Assembly: GCF_000016065.1 (NCBI RefSeq)
Contig: NC_009092.1
Location: 1-64,000 of the forward strand
Direction: 5' to 3'
DNA: 64,000 nucleotides
Source of the DNA: Shewanella loihica PV-4
GTDB taxonomy: Bacteria; Pseudomonadota; Gammaproteobacteria; Enterobacterales; Shewanellaceae
In this document: piece after piece, positions 42,482 through 51,582 of the stretch
Layout: the number at the start of each line of letters is the position of its first letter
Position numbering within the stretch: position 1 is the stretch's first letter
Translations under genes and position numbers: made by a program
Notes under the pieces: model-generated
Seen by the model: the letters and a program-made list of their open reading frames with translations, nothing else
Database searches by the model: none
What the model was told of the DNA's origin: nothing

Positions 42482-43300
42482 TTAACCTTGAAACGCCAGC
42501 CAACGTCTTACCCTGTGCATGGCGCCATATTCACGCCAGATCAACAGGGCGGCCGTGGCAATTAGGCCCCATCTGAGCATGAGTATTGGCCAGATATGAT
42601 CTTTGTCGAAACTCTTATCCAGCTCGCTCACCACCAACACACACCAGAGGAAGGCCAAGATGAGCGCCTTGTGGAACTGGGTGAGCTTGACCAGGGGGCA
42701 GTGGGCCGCCGCATAGGCGCAGAAGAGACCGACGAAGGCGCCCATGATCACGTCCTCTGGCCAGTGCGCGCCGACGACGATGCGAGACAGGCCCACCAGG
42801 CTGGCGAAAGCGATTGCCAGGCATTTAATCTGGGTCTGCCGATAGGCGAAGAAGAGAGTGCCGGCAAACAGGAAGGCGGTGGCGGTATGGCCCGAAGGAA
42901 AACTGTGTTTCAGGCGGATCTCACCGACGATATTCAGTGTCTCTAATATTACTGCCGGACGAGGCGCATCGAAGGTCTGCTTCAGCAGGGGCACCAAGAT
43001 CAGCGACAGCACGCTGGCGATGACAACCCTGAGCAGAAGCTCTGGCCGTTTCACCAGACAGCAGAGAGTGATCACCCCGAGGGTGATGCCATCGCCTAAG
43101 TCTGTGATCAGCAGGAGGAGATCGGCTGGGGCGTAGGCCGCAATGCCGTTAAAGAATCGAAATAGGGATAGATTGACTGCCGAGTTCAACACCAAGAGGT
43201 GAAGACAGAGCAGAAACAAGAGTAATCCAATAAAGCCGCGTCCCTGGTACTTGTCTTGCGCAGGCATTCCCATTGCCTTTGCTTGTTGTTGTAAATTCAT
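42482..43300 (-). CDS. PAP2-family membrane phosphatase B
   Basis: A 272-aa polytopic protein with the same motifs as the neighbouring copy: KQTFDAPRP, PSGHTATAFLFAG, and SRIVVGAHWPEDVIMGAFVG. The order of transmembrane segments is also the same. It lies 77 bases upstream of copy A on the minus strand and probably shares a transcript with it. Which lipid phosphate each copy acts on is not visible. Confidence 0.88.
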   Translation of the reverse strand: MNLQQQAKAMGMPAQDKYQGRGFIGLLLFLLCLHLLVLNSAVNLSLFRFFNGIAAYAPADLLLLITDLGDGITLGVITLCCLVKRPELLLRVVIASVLSLILVPLLKQTFDAPRPAVILETLNIVGEIRLKHSFPSGHTATAFLFAGTLFFAYRQTQIKCLAIAFASLVGLSRIVVGAHWPEDVIMGAFVGLFCAYAAAHCPLVKLTQFHKALILAFLWCVLVVSELDKSFDKDHIWPILMLRWGLIATAALLIWREYGAMHRVRRWLAFQG

Positions 43301-43462
43301 AGTCTTTCCACATAAACGCGCCCGCCTAAGATAGTGGTTTGTTATGGGTAAGTAAAGACGTTTAACCTGAGGTAAATCTGTGGTTTACATCTTGTTGAGC
43401 CGGACCGGTCTGGTTTGTTCTGGCCTTAGCCTATGATTTACGGCTGCTTTCCCCTGTAATTT

Positions 43463-43756
43463 TTAGGGGCATTCACCATTTGCATCAAAGTGTATTAGGG
43501 CGACTTTTTGCGTTTTTGTGAGCCTTTTCACGGCGATCTCCCGCTTCAGGGCATCCGAGCGGCAGCCGACCTGCTCGTGATAGACCAGGGTCAGTGGCCC
43601 CTTGCCCCTGAGGTATTTGGCCGTCTTGGGGCCATTGTCGCTATGTTCCTTGAAGCGGCGGTCGATATCTGTGGTGATCCCAGTATAGAGGTGACCGTTG
43701 GCGCAGCGGATCATGTAGAGGCTCCAGGTGGTGCTAGCTAACTTCTCCTGGGGCAT
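43463..43756 (-). CDS. GIY-YIG domain protein, UPF0213/YhbQ family
   Basis: A 97-aa protein that is essentially one GIY-YIG nuclease domain: WSLYMIRCANGHLYTGITTDIDRRFKEH, then GKGPLTLVYHEQVG and ALKREIAVKRLTK. The start at 43756 abuts the ptrB stop (TAAGATG), giving a length normal for the family. A longer frame to 43843 would run inside ptrB and lacks family support. The family is probably nuclease-like in DNA handling; the activity of the group is poorly defined. Confidence 0.88.
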   Translation of the reverse strand: MPQEKLASTTWSLYMIRCANGHLYTGITTDIDRRFKEHSDNGPKTAKYLRGKGPLTLVYHEQVGCRSDALKREIAVKRLTKTQKVALIHFDANGECP

Positions 43757-43757
43757 C

Positions 43758-45818
43758 TTAGGCGAGTCCCAACAGGCCGAAGAAGAAGGCGTACTCTTCG
43801 GCCGTGTCCTCAAAGTGACGATAACGGCCGCTCTTGCCGCCATGACCCGCCTCCATGTCGATATGAAACAGCAACAGGTGCTCGTCTTGTTTATATTCTC
43901 TGAGTTTCGCCACCCATTTGGCGGGCTCGAAATATTGCACCTGAGAGTCGTGCAGGCCTGTGGTGACCAGCAGGTGCGGGTAGGCCTGACGGCTGATGTT
44001 GTCGTAGGGCGAATAGCTCAGCATGTAGCGGTAAGCCTCGGCCTGATTCGGGTTACCCCACTCATCATACTCGTTGGTGGTCAGGGGCAGCGATTCGTCG
44101 AGCATTGTGGTGACGATATCGACGAAGGGCACGTGGGCCGCCACGGCCAGATAATGCTGCGGTGCCTGATTGATCACCGCGCCCATCAGGAGGCCACCGG
44201 CACTGCCGCCACTGGCAACCACCTTGTCCCGGGCGCAGTAGCCTAGCTCCACCAAGGCTAGGGTGACGTCGATAAAGTCGTTGAAGCTGTTCTGTTTTTG
44301 CATCAGGCGGCCGGCGTCGTACCAGGGACGCCCCAACATCTCGCCACCGCGCACGTGAGCGACCGCATAGACGACGCCGCGATCCAACAGGCTGAGGATG
44401 GCGCTGTCGAAGTCAGGTTCTATGGTGTAGCCGTAGGCGCCATAGCCATATTGATACAAGGGGTTGCTGCCGTCCTGGCGAAACTTGTCCTTGCGATAAA
44501 CCAGGGTCACGGGCACCTTGGCGCCGTCTCTGGCGTCGATGAAGAGCCGCTCAGTCTGGTAGTGTTGGCTATCGAAGCCGCCGAGTACTCGCTCCTGTTT
44601 CAGCAGGCGTCTCGGGCTGGCCTGGGTGAGATCCACCAAGTAGATGGACTCGGGCGTCGATGGGCTGGCGTAGTAGATGCGCAGATGATGGCTATCTTGA
44701 GTCGGGTTAACATCAAGACCCACCACGTAGGCGGCATCGTCGAAGTCGAGTTCATATTCCGGGGCGCCGTTGAGGGGCAAGATGCGGATCTGACTCAGCC
44801 CCTGCTGGCGATACTGCACCACAAGATAGTCTTTTAACACCAGAAGATCTTCCAGGCGGCGCGACTCATCTGCGGGAATGATCTCCTGCCAGCTGCGCTT
44901 ATCGGCGAAGCTCGACTCTGTGGCCTTCATCAGACGGAAGTTCACCGCCTGCCAGTTGGTGAGTATGTAATACTCCTCACCGCGCTTAGCCACCGAATAT
45001 TCGTGTCCAGTTTCCCGCGCAAGCAGTGGCTTAAAGCATGCCTCTGGTTGGTTGGCATCTAAGATGGACACCTCGCTGGTGAGCGTACTCTCGTGGGTGA
45101 GCAGGATGCGCGACTCATCCAGGCTCTTGCCGATCGACAGGTAGAAGCTGTCGTCCGCCTCCTGATACACCAGGCGGTCATTGGCCTGGGGATCACCCAA
45201 GCGGTGGCAATAGACGCGATTGCCCAGTAGGGTTTGAGGATCCTTGGCAATATAGAAGATGTGTTGGTTATCCTTGGCCCAGACGATTTCGCCATCCGTG
45301 TCGCTAAGGCTGTCGCTGAGCCATTCACCCGTGTCCAGGCGCTTGATGCTAATGCGATAGAGGCGCCGACTCAGGGTATCTTCGCTGATGGCCAGCAGGG
45401 TTTCATCTGGGCTGACGCTCAGCCCGCCCATGCTATAAAACTCCTTACCCTGGGCGCGCTCGTTGGCATCCAGCAGTAGCTGCTCTTCGCCCTCCAGCTC
45501 GCGTTTGCGGCCAAACAGCGGGTACTCCTGCTCTCCCTGATAGCGCTTGTAGTACCAATGTTGGTGCCAGCGATAGGGGACGCTCGACTCATCCTTGTCG
45601 ACTCGGCCGATAAGCTCCTGAAACAACGTCTGCTGCAGTGGCTCGAAGGGGGCAAAACAGGCCTTGTGGTAGGCGTTTTCCGCCTCCAGATGAGCCAGTA
45701 CCTCGGGGGATTGGCGCTCGTCATCTCGAAGCCAATGGTAGTCATCGATACGCTCGATACCGTGATGTTTGAGAGGGTGGGCTTGTTTGCGTGCGACCGG
45801 GGGCGTTATCCCTGACAT
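43758..45818 (-). CDS. ptrB: Oligopeptidase B
   Basis: A 686-aa S9-family serine peptidase cleaving after Lys/Arg in short peptides. It aligns with E. coli PtrB over the whole length: KHHGIERIDDYHWLRDD, an N-terminal propeller (about 60-400), then the alpha/beta hydrolase with Ser539 in SGGSAGGLLMG, Asp in TGLHDSQVQYFEPAKW and His in EAGHGGKSGR. The acidic VPFVDIVTTMLDESLPLTTNEYDEWGNP loop that gives basic-residue specificity is present. It is divergent from ribB and ends where the GIY-YIG start begins. Confidence 0.95.
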   Translation of the reverse strand: MSGITPPVARKQAHPLKHHGIERIDDYHWLRDDERQSPEVLAHLEAENAYHKACFAPFEPLQQTLFQELIGRVDKDESSVPYRWHQHWYYKRYQGEQEYPLFGRKRELEGEEQLLLDANERAQGKEFYSMGGLSVSPDETLLAISEDTLSRRLYRISIKRLDTGEWLSDSLSDTDGEIVWAKDNQHIFYIAKDPQTLLGNRVYCHRLGDPQANDRLVYQEADDSFYLSIGKSLDESRILLTHESTLTSEVSILDANQPEACFKPLLARETGHEYSVAKRGEEYYILTNWQAVNFRLMKATESSFADKRSWQEIIPADESRRLEDLLVLKDYLVVQYRQQGLSQIRILPLNGAPEYELDFDDAAYVVGLDVNPTQDSHHLRIYYASPSTPESIYLVDLTQASPRRLLKQERVLGGFDSQHYQTERLFIDARDGAKVPVTLVYRKDKFRQDGSNPLYQYGYGAYGYTIEPDFDSAILSLLDRGVVYAVAHVRGGEMLGRPWYDAGRLMQKQNSFNDFIDVTLALVELGYCARDKVVASGGSAGGLLMGAVINQAPQHYLAVAAHVPFVDIVTTMLDESLPLTTNEYDEWGNPNQAEAYRYMLSYSPYDNISRQAYPHLLVTTGLHDSQVQYFEPAKWVAKLREYKQDEHLLLFHIDMEAGHGGKSGRYRHFEDTAEEYAFFFGLLGLA

Positions 45819-45961
45819 TGGATTGACCTTATTCTGAGCCGAAAGTGAGCGGGTACTGGAGCAAGAGCTTAGGTGATCTGGCTTATATTTGTCACCCCTA
45901 GCGCTTGTACTTTGATGGTTTTAGGCGCACCATAGCGGCGCTTTCCATCAAAGGAGAGTAC

Positions 45962-46153
45962 ATTCTCAGGGCGGGGTGAGACTCCCCACCGGCGGTAATC
46001 ATCCTATGGGATGTCAGCCCGCGAGCGCCTATTTGCATCTAGGTATTAGTGTGCAGCTAGGGTCAGCAGATCTGGTGAAGTGTGCAACAAGCCATCTATT
46101 CCAGAGCCGACGGTAATGAGCACCGAGTGCACTAAGTCCGGATGAAAGAGAAT
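45962..46153 (+). ncRNA. FMN riboswitch (RFN element) upstream of ribB
   Basis: The RFN element is clear: AGGGCGGGGTGAGACTCCCC and ACCGGCGGTAAT at 45968-46000, AGCCCGCGAGCG at 46016-46027, CCAGAGCCGACGGT at 46101-46114 and AGTCCGGATGAAAGAG at 46135-46150. The P1 stem ATTCTC/GAGAAT closes 45962-45967 with 46148-46153. FMN binding would lower expression of ribB. The element is followed by a leader of about 170 bases before the ribB ATG. Confidence 0.96.
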
Positions 46154-46326
46154 ATAAGATTGCGTGACCGCGAGAAGATGAGCCTAGCCTCATACTTTTC
46201 TCGTGCCTGCACACCTCTTATTCGGCGAGCCTGGATATCTTTTTCAAAGAGACTCCAAGGCACGTCATTTTCTGCATGCCCTGATTCTGGAAAAACCATT
46301 TTATTAGTCTTACTAAGGATTTAACC
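46154..46326 (+). promoter_or_regulatory. Expression-platform leader between the FMN riboswitch and ribB
   Basis: This 173-base untranslated leader carries the switch between riboswitch and gene. A stem with GCCTGGA-type and TCCAAGGC arms (near 46229-46262) can form. AAGGAT precedes the ribB ATG as the ribosome site. I see no clear terminator, so translational control is more likely than premature termination. A small ORF in this leader is not believed to be a gene. Confidence 0.5.
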
Positions 46327-46980
46327 ATGAATCAGTCTCTACTTTCTCCCTTTGGCGATGCCATCACTCGCGTCGAAGCAGCTCTCACGGCGCTTAGAGC
46401 CGGTCAAGGCGTGCTGGTGGTCGACGATGAAGATCGCGAAAACGAAGGGGACCTTATCTATAGCGCAGAACACCTGACCCAAGAACAGATGGCACTGCTG
46501 ATCCGTGAATGTAGCGGTATCGTCTGTCTCTGTCTCACCGACGAGCGGGTGAAGCAGCTGGAGCTACCGCCCATGGTGGAAGACAACTCCAGCCAATACG
46601 GCACCGCCTTTACCGTGAGTATCGAAGCCAAGGTGGGGGTGACCACAGGTGTGTCGGCGGCCGATCGCGTAACCACTATCAAGGCCGCCATCGCCGATGA
46701 TGCCAAGCCTAGCGACCTGGCCCGTCCCGGCCATGTCTATCCGCTACGGGCGCAGCCCGGTGGCGTGCTAACACGTCGGGGCCATACCGAGGGCACCATA
46801 GATCTGATGAAGCTGGCGGGACTCAAGCCGGCCGGCGTGCTGTGTGAAGTGACTAATGTCAACGGCACAATGGCGCGTCTGCCAGAGATCATCGCCTTCG
46901 GCGAGCAGCATAAGATGCCTGTGCTGACCATCGAAGATATCGTCTGCTATCGCAAGTCATTGCTGGAAAAGGCGAGCTAA
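46327..46980 (+). CDS. ribB: 3,4-dihydroxy-2-butanone-4-phosphate synthase
   Basis: RibB converts ribulose-5-phosphate to dihydroxybutanone phosphate and formate, the first step of the second branch of riboflavin synthesis. The 217 residues match E. coli RibB in length and in [52 protein letters not shown] and [28 protein letters not shown]. It stands alone, without ribA fused, and is controlled by the upstream FMN riboswitch. Confidence 0.97.
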   Translation: MNQSLLSPFGDAITRVEAALTALRAGQGVLVVDDEDRENEGDLIYSAEHLTQEQMALLIRECSGIVCLCLTDERVKQLELPPMVEDNSSQYGTAFTVSIEAKVGVTTGVSAADRVTTIKAAIADDAKPSDLARPGHVYPLRAQPGGVLTRRGHTEGTIDLMKLAGLKPAGVLCEVTNVNGTMARLPEIIAFGEQHKMPVLTIEDIVCYRKSLLEKAS

Positions 46981-46996
46981 CCCAAACGCGTTAGCG

Positions 46997-47030
46997 CAAA
47001 TCAGCTAACTCATATGAGCTAATTGATTTG
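46997..47030. repeat. 34-bp imperfect palindrome downstream of ribB
   Basis: CAAATCA (46997-47003) and TGATTTG (47024-47030) are the outer arms. The centre CTCATATGAG is a palindrome, and 14 of 17 pairs match. It begins 17 bases after ribB. Its function is unknown. Confidence 0.55.
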
Positions 47031-47040
47031 TCATGTGTGG

Positions 47041-47075
47041 CTAAACAAACAGTTAATTATTGGTTATTTGTTTAG
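47041..47075. repeat. Inverted repeat CTAAACAAA/TTTGTTTAG
   Basis: Perfect 9-bp arms (47041-47049, 47067-47075) with a 17-base spacer, between the palindrome at 46997 and the terminator at 47093. Confidence 0.55.
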
Positions 47076-47092
47076 TTGAAATCGATAAAATG

Positions 47093-47114
47093 GCCGATCT
47101 CATCGGCTTTTTTT
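47093..47114 (+). terminator. Rho-independent terminator of ribB
   Basis: GCCGAT and ATCGGC with a CTC loop, followed by seven T residues. From here to the start at 47362 I see no gene or repeat, only the promoter region of the receptor gene. Confidence 0.9.
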
Positions 47115-47361
47115 GTGTCAATCCCTGTGCCAACCTCGCTCTGCTTGCGCCGAACGCCTTCCTGCAAAATCTTCTCTTCAATTTAAATGTTAATAAAAAA
47201 TAAAGGCTTATCTAATAATTCACCATCGAAGCGTTAATTTCGTGACCTAGATTAGACTTTGGTGAAATAGGTATGACGGCGGGGGTTAGGCTATGTTACT
47301 ACTCTCAGACCCTAAATTCCTCGCGTCTGCTTTTGTGATAATCGAGCAAGGAGCGCTTAAG

Positions 47362-50300
47362 ATGTCATCTATGCTGAACCGGTATAGTCTGAGCCAGAAA
47401 TTAATCTTGCTGGCGACTATCCCCATGTTGCTGCTGCTGATCTTCGGCAGCTTGCGCATGCTCGATCTGATCGAGCGTCAGCAGACGGCCCAGCGCAATG
47501 CCCTGGGGGTGATGATCACAGAGCAGACCCAGAAGCTCATCTTCGCCCTGCAGAACGAGCGCGGCCTGTCGGCCGGTTTTGTCGCCAGCCAGGGTAATCG
47601 ATTCGAGCGGCGGCTACAGACCCAGCGGCGCCAGACAGACAAGGCATTGCAGGATCTGCTGGATGCCCCCAATATCGCTAACCTGCATCTCTCCCTCAGC
47701 GACATAGACAGGCCGAGCGTCAACCTGCAACAGAGTGTCGATACCATTCATGCCCTGGGCGCCCGCCTCAAGCAGGTGCGTCAGGGAATAGATAGTCGCA
47801 CTGAGGGAAGCGGCTTTAACTTCTACAGCGAGTTCACTCAGCACCTCTTGGTGCTCATCTCCCAGATCCAGTCCCAGGTACAAAACACCCTGCTCGCCAA
47901 GGCCTACAATGACCTTATCCATATGCTCAAGCTACAGGAGTTGGCGGGCAAAGATCGCGACCTGCTCAACCGCCTGCTGGCCGCCGACAGCCTAGATCAT
48001 CAGGCATATCTCGCCCAATACTCGATGCAGGATGACCTGCTGGACGCCTTCCACGAAATGCTCTCGACCACTTCCCCGGCGGATCTTGCCCTGATCAAGG
48101 AGACCCTAGATAACGAGGCGACCCAGGAGCTGCTGCTGATGAAAGGGCGGGTGAAGGCGCAGGTGAATCTTATTCTGCTGGCCAATCGCCTCAGGGAGCG
48201 GCTGGGGTATGGCGGCTTGATCGATCACTATCAGGATTACCTGCTCTCGGGCGAAGAGACCAACATCATACTGTTCGAAGAGGACTGCCTGGCCATACAG
48301 GGGCTTTTGCAACAGGCCCAGAAGCTGCCCCATGTGACCTCGCCACAGCGCGAGGCGCTGGCCCAGATAGATAATACCGTGGAGCAGTATCGTCAGGCGG
48401 TGGATGCCCAGCGCCAGCACAGATTATCAGGTCATGCCGGACCCCTTCCACAAGAGGGGCGAGCCATCATAGCCGATCAGGCCATGTTGGCGGCTCTTTC
48501 TCAGCTGCAACACCAACATCCGGCGGTAGCCAGTGAAGCATGGTGGGCGCTGGCCACTGAGGCCCTGGGGCAGATGAATCAGGCGAGCCTGACCCTGAGC
48601 AATAACATAGCTAACTTGGTACAACGTCAGGGGCGCGAGGCGCTCAGCTTCCTGGTGTTAGGCATCATGGCGGCCATGTGCAACTTTCTGTTTTTGATCG
48701 TCTTGGGTCGTCTCATAGTCAATAACCTGGTGACCCGTATCGGCACCATAGCCTCCCTGATGCAGCGCATGGCCCAGAATACTCAGCTGCAGCTGTCTGT
48801 GCCGGTGGATGGGCGAGACGAGGTCGCCAAGATGGCGATGGCCCTCAACGCCATGTTGAGTGAGCGCCAGGAGGCCAACCGTGAACTCTCCCTGGCCTCG
48901 GCGGTGTTTGAATACTGCGCCGAAGGGATAGTGGTCACCGACAAGGATAACCTGATCGAGGCGGTAAACCCCGCCTTTACCCAGATCACCGGCTATACCC
49001 TGGAGGAGGTGAAGGGTCGCAGCCCGGCCGTCCTCAATTCCCATCAGCAACCCCATCACTTCTATGAGCAGATGTGGCAGTCGCTCAAGCAATACGGCAA
49101 GTGGCAGGGGGAGATCTGGAACAAGCGTAAGAATGGCCAGATCTTTCCCGAATACCTGGCCATTACCGTGGTGAAGGATGACAAGGGGCGGGTGGTGCAA
49201 CATATCGGCCTCTTCCTGGATATCAGTAACCGTAAGAAGTACGAGCAGGATATCTGGTACAAGTCCAACTACGACGCCCTGACCAACCTGCCTAATCGTC
49301 AGCTCTATACTTCGCGCCTGTCACAGATGTTGCAGCTGGCGGAGCAGCGTTGCTGCTCTGTGGCCGTGCTCTTCATCGATCTGGACAGGTTTAAATACAT
49401 CAACGACATCTATGGCCACGCGGTGGGCGACGAGCTGCTGCAGGTGGCGGCCGCTAGGCTGGAAGCCCTGCTGGAACAGCATGACTTCGTCGCCCGTCTC
49501 AGTGGCGACGAGTTTGTGGTGGTCATGGGGCACACCAAGCATCAGGGCGAGATAGAGCAGCGGGCGCAGAATATATTGCAGCACCTGTCGTCGCCTTTCG
49601 GCATCAACCGCAACGAGCTGCTGATCTCCGCCAGTGTCGGCATCAGCTGTTACCCCAGCAACGGCACCAGTGTCGAGGTGCTGACCCGTAATGCCGAGAC
49701 CGCCATGTATCAGGCAAAGCAAGATGGCCGCAACTGCTTCGGCTACTTCTCTCCCGACATGAACAACAACATGCTGGCACGTATCACCCTGGAGCAGTCG
49801 CTGCGCAGCGCCGTGCTGCAACACGAGTTCTGCCTGCATTATCAGCCGATTGTCGATACCAGCAGCGGTGAAGGTGTCGCCCTGGAGGCCTTGCTGCGTT
49901 GGCGTCATCCACAGCGTGGTCTGGTGCCCCCCGACGAGTTTATCCCCATCGCCGAAGAGACAGGGCTGATCGAGCCTATCGGCGAGTGGGTGATCCAGCA
50001 GGCGCTGCGTGATCTGCGCCAGTGCCATAGCCAGGGGATAATGATCAACATGGCGATCAACGTCTCTGGTCGTCAGCTGGCCCACGGCGATCCCAGCCAT
50101 TTCGCCTGCATGCTCAACGGCTTGCTACAGAAATATGATGTAGCGCCCCAATATGTCCACATAGAGATCACCGAATCGATTCTGATGGCCGACACCGAGC
50201 TGTCGCTTAAGGCGTTGACGGCGATTCGTCACCTCGGGGTGGAGATCTACCTGGATGATTTCGGCACAGGCTACTCCTCCCTCAGCTATCTGAAGCAGTT

Positions 50301-50577
50301 CCCCATCTCGGTGATCAAGATAGACAAGAGTTTCGTCGACAACATGTTGGAAGACAGGGCGGATGCCAACCTGATCAAGGCGATCATCACCATGGGGCAG
50401 AGCCTGGATATGCGCCTAGTGGCCGAAGGGGTGGAGAGCGAGCCGCAGCGCAGCTTCCTGCAGGGGTTAGGCTGTGACTTCGTGCAGGGCTATCTTGTGG
50501 CCAAGCCCATGCCGCTCAAGGAGCTCGAGCCCTTGCTGCGCCGCATCGTTAGAGAGAAACCGACCTCATTGCTTTGA
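47362..50577 (+). CDS. Membrane-bound NIT-HAMP-PAS-GGDEF-EAL c-di-GMP signalling protein
   Basis: The start is ATG 47362, with AAGGAG nine bases upstream (an earlier in-frame start at 47293 has no ribosome site); 1071 aa. Domains in order: TM1 (about 14-34), a NIT nitrate/nitrite-sensing-like periplasmic domain (FALQNERGLSAGFVAS...) to about 425, TM2 (about 430-453), HAMP, PAS (about 514-625), GGDEF with SGDEF at 714-718, and EAL with EALLRW at 842-847 and DDFGTGYSS from 965. Both catalytic domains keep key residues, so c-di-GMP synthesis and breakdown are each possible. The ligand is unknown; the NIT domain suggests nitrate, nitrite or a similar anion. Confidence 0.92.
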   Translation: MSSMLNRYSLSQKLILLATIPMLLLLIFGSLRMLDLIERQQTAQRNALGVMITEQTQKLIFALQNERGLSAGFVASQGNRFERRLQTQRRQTDKALQDLLDAPNIANLHLSLSDIDRPSVNLQQSVDTIHALGARLKQVRQGIDSRTEGSGFNFYSEFTQHLLVLISQIQSQVQNTLLAKAYNDLIHMLKLQELAGKDRDLLNRLLAADSLDHQAYLAQYSMQDDLLDAFHEMLSTTSPADLALIKETLDNEATQELLLMKGRVKAQVNLILLANRLRERLGYGGLIDHYQDYLLSGEETNIILFEEDCLAIQGLLQQAQKLPHVTSPQREALAQIDNTVEQYRQAVDAQRQHRLSGHAGPLPQEGRAIIADQAMLAALSQLQHQHPAVASEAWWALATEALGQMNQASLTLSNNIANLVQRQGREALSFLVLGIMAAMCNFLFLIVLGRLIVNNLVTRIGTIASLMQRMAQNTQLQLSVPVDGRDEVAKMAMALNAMLSERQEANRELSLASAVFEYCAEGIVVTDKDNLIEAVNPAFTQITGYTLEEVKGRSPAVLNSHQQPHHFYEQMWQSLKQYGKWQGEIWNKRKNGQIFPEYLAITVVKDDKGRVVQHIGLFLDISNRKKYEQDIWYKSNYDALTNLPNRQLYTSRLSQMLQLAEQRCCSVAVLFIDLDRFKYINDIYGHAVGDELLQVAAARLEALLEQHDFVARLSGDEFVVVMGHTKHQGEIEQRAQNILQHLSSPFGINRNELLISASVGISCYPSNGTSVEVLTRNAETAMYQAKQDGRNCFGYFSPDMNNNMLARITLEQSLRSAVLQHEFCLHYQPIVDTSSGEGVALEALLRWRHPQRGLVPPDEFIPIAEETGLIEPIGEWVIQQALRDLRQCHSQGIMINMAINVSGRQLAHGDPSHFACMLNGLLQKYDVAPQYVHIEITESILMADTELSLKALTAIRHLGVEIYLDDFGTGYSSLSYLKQFPISVIKIDKSFVDNMLEDRADANLIKAIITMGQSLDMRLVAEGVESEPQRSFLQGLGCDFVQGYLVAKPMPLKELEPLLRRIVREKPTSLL

Positions 50578-50729
50578 CTGCTCAACTCAATCGCTGCCGA
50601 TAGCCAGATTGCTTAGAAACGGTTTGGGAGAGGTGCTCGAGTATTAGGCTTGAGACAAAGCTTACTGGGCGAGTGCCTTCGCGGAAAACTAATGTGGAAA
50701 GCCCATTTGGGAAACATAGCGGGGGAAAG

Positions 50730-50748
50730 GCGGGGCGCCATGCCCCGC
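50730..50748 (-). terminator. Probable weak terminator of ftnA
   Basis: GCGGGGC and GCCCCGC form a 7-bp stem with a five-base loop eight bases beyond the ftnA stop. The following minus-strand sequence is CTTTCCCCC, a poor T-run, so efficiency is uncertain. Confidence 0.5.
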
Positions 50749-50755
50749 ATCTGGC

Positions 50756-51280
50756 TTATTCGCCGACTGTCATCACGCTGGCAGACTCCTGCTGAGCCAT
50801 CTGCGCCAGATCTTTATCGACGAAGAAGAGCGCCTTGCCATCTTCGCCCACCAGACGGATCTTATCGACGATAGACTTGAACAGCTTCTCCTCTTCGTGC
50901 TGCTCAGACACATACCATTGCAGGAAGTTGAAGGTCGAGTAATCCTGATTGGTAAAGGCTGTGTGGGCCAGCGCGTTGATCTTGCTGGTGATCATCTGCT
51001 CGTGCTCATAGGTGTATTCGAACAGGGCCAGTAGCGAATCGAACTGTGACTGTGGCGCTTCGATTGCCCCCAGCAGCGGCATGCCGCCAGTTTCGCTCAC
51101 ATAGGTAAACAGACGATGCATGTGCTGCATCTCCTCTTCGGCGTGAGCACGCATAAATTTCGCGGCACCCTCAAAGCCCTTGTCTTCACACCAGGCGCTC
51201 ATCTGTAGGTAGAGGTTAGAGGAGAAGAACTCCACATTAATTTGCGCGTTCAACTGATCTATCATCGTTTGTGCCAGCAT
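50756..51280 (-). CDS. ftnA: Ferritin FtnA
   Basis: A 174-aa non-haem ferritin that stores iron as ferric oxide in a 24-mer. The ferroxidase residues Glu17, Glu50, His53, Glu94 and Gln127 are present, as are the third-site Glu49, Glu126, Glu129 and Glu130. It starts at ATG 51280 with the [26 protein letters not shown] opening typical of the family. The MITE-like element lies 35 bases upstream of it and separates it from the RND gene cluster, possibly adding regulatory sequence. Confidence 0.96.
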   Translation of the reverse strand: MLAQTMIDQLNAQINVEFFSSNLYLQMSAWCEDKGFEGAAKFMRAHAEEEMQHMHRLFTYVSETGGMPLLGAIEAPQSQFDSLLALFEYTYEHEQMITSKINALAHTAFTNQDYSTFNFLQWYVSEQHEEEKLFKSIVDKIRLVGEDGKALFFVDKDLAQMAQQESASVMTVGE

Positions 51281-51314
51281 AGTTACATCCTTAAATTAAG
51301 TCATTTCTTGGTGC

Positions 51315-51582
51315 TAGGGCCTGTTCACCTTTCAGGTTTAATTTTTGTTCTATCTAAACGCGTTTTGCTCGAGGCGAGAGCAATGAAGCATAGTTACTCT
51401 ATGTGAATTGCGAGCAACAAAGTGCAGGGCGCGTTTAGATGAACCCATAGGGCAGCGTTTGCAGGCCATTTCTACTGCGTTATCGCCAGTTTGTGTAGAA
51501 CCACTACACGACTCAGGCTCTGCCTTGTATCAATCACCTTCAAACTGCTGCAAAAACAAACAGGAAAGGTCAATAGGCCCTA
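51315..51582. mobile_element. MITE-like element with TA-flanked terminal inverted repeats
   Basis: About 268 bases bounded by TAGGGCCTGTTCACCTTTC (51315-51333) and GAAAGGTCAATAGGCCCTA (51564-51582), inverted repeats matching at 17 of 19 positions and ending in TA, as for a Tc1/mariner or IS630-type TA target. Inside are nested hairpins: GTTC-ATCTAAACGCG arms, TTGCTCG/CGAGCAA, CATAG-TTACT-CTATG, GTGTAG-AACCA-CTACAC and GCAGC-GTTTG arms. No transposase is encoded. Similar repeats are, from memory, common in Shewanella genomes. A 61-base relic is at 37627. Confidence 0.75.

Noticed and set aside
46142..46324. Small ORF (60 codons) in the ribB leader
   Set aside because: Its start lies in the conserved 3' end of the FMN riboswitch, has no ribosome site, and the translation has no recognisable family.
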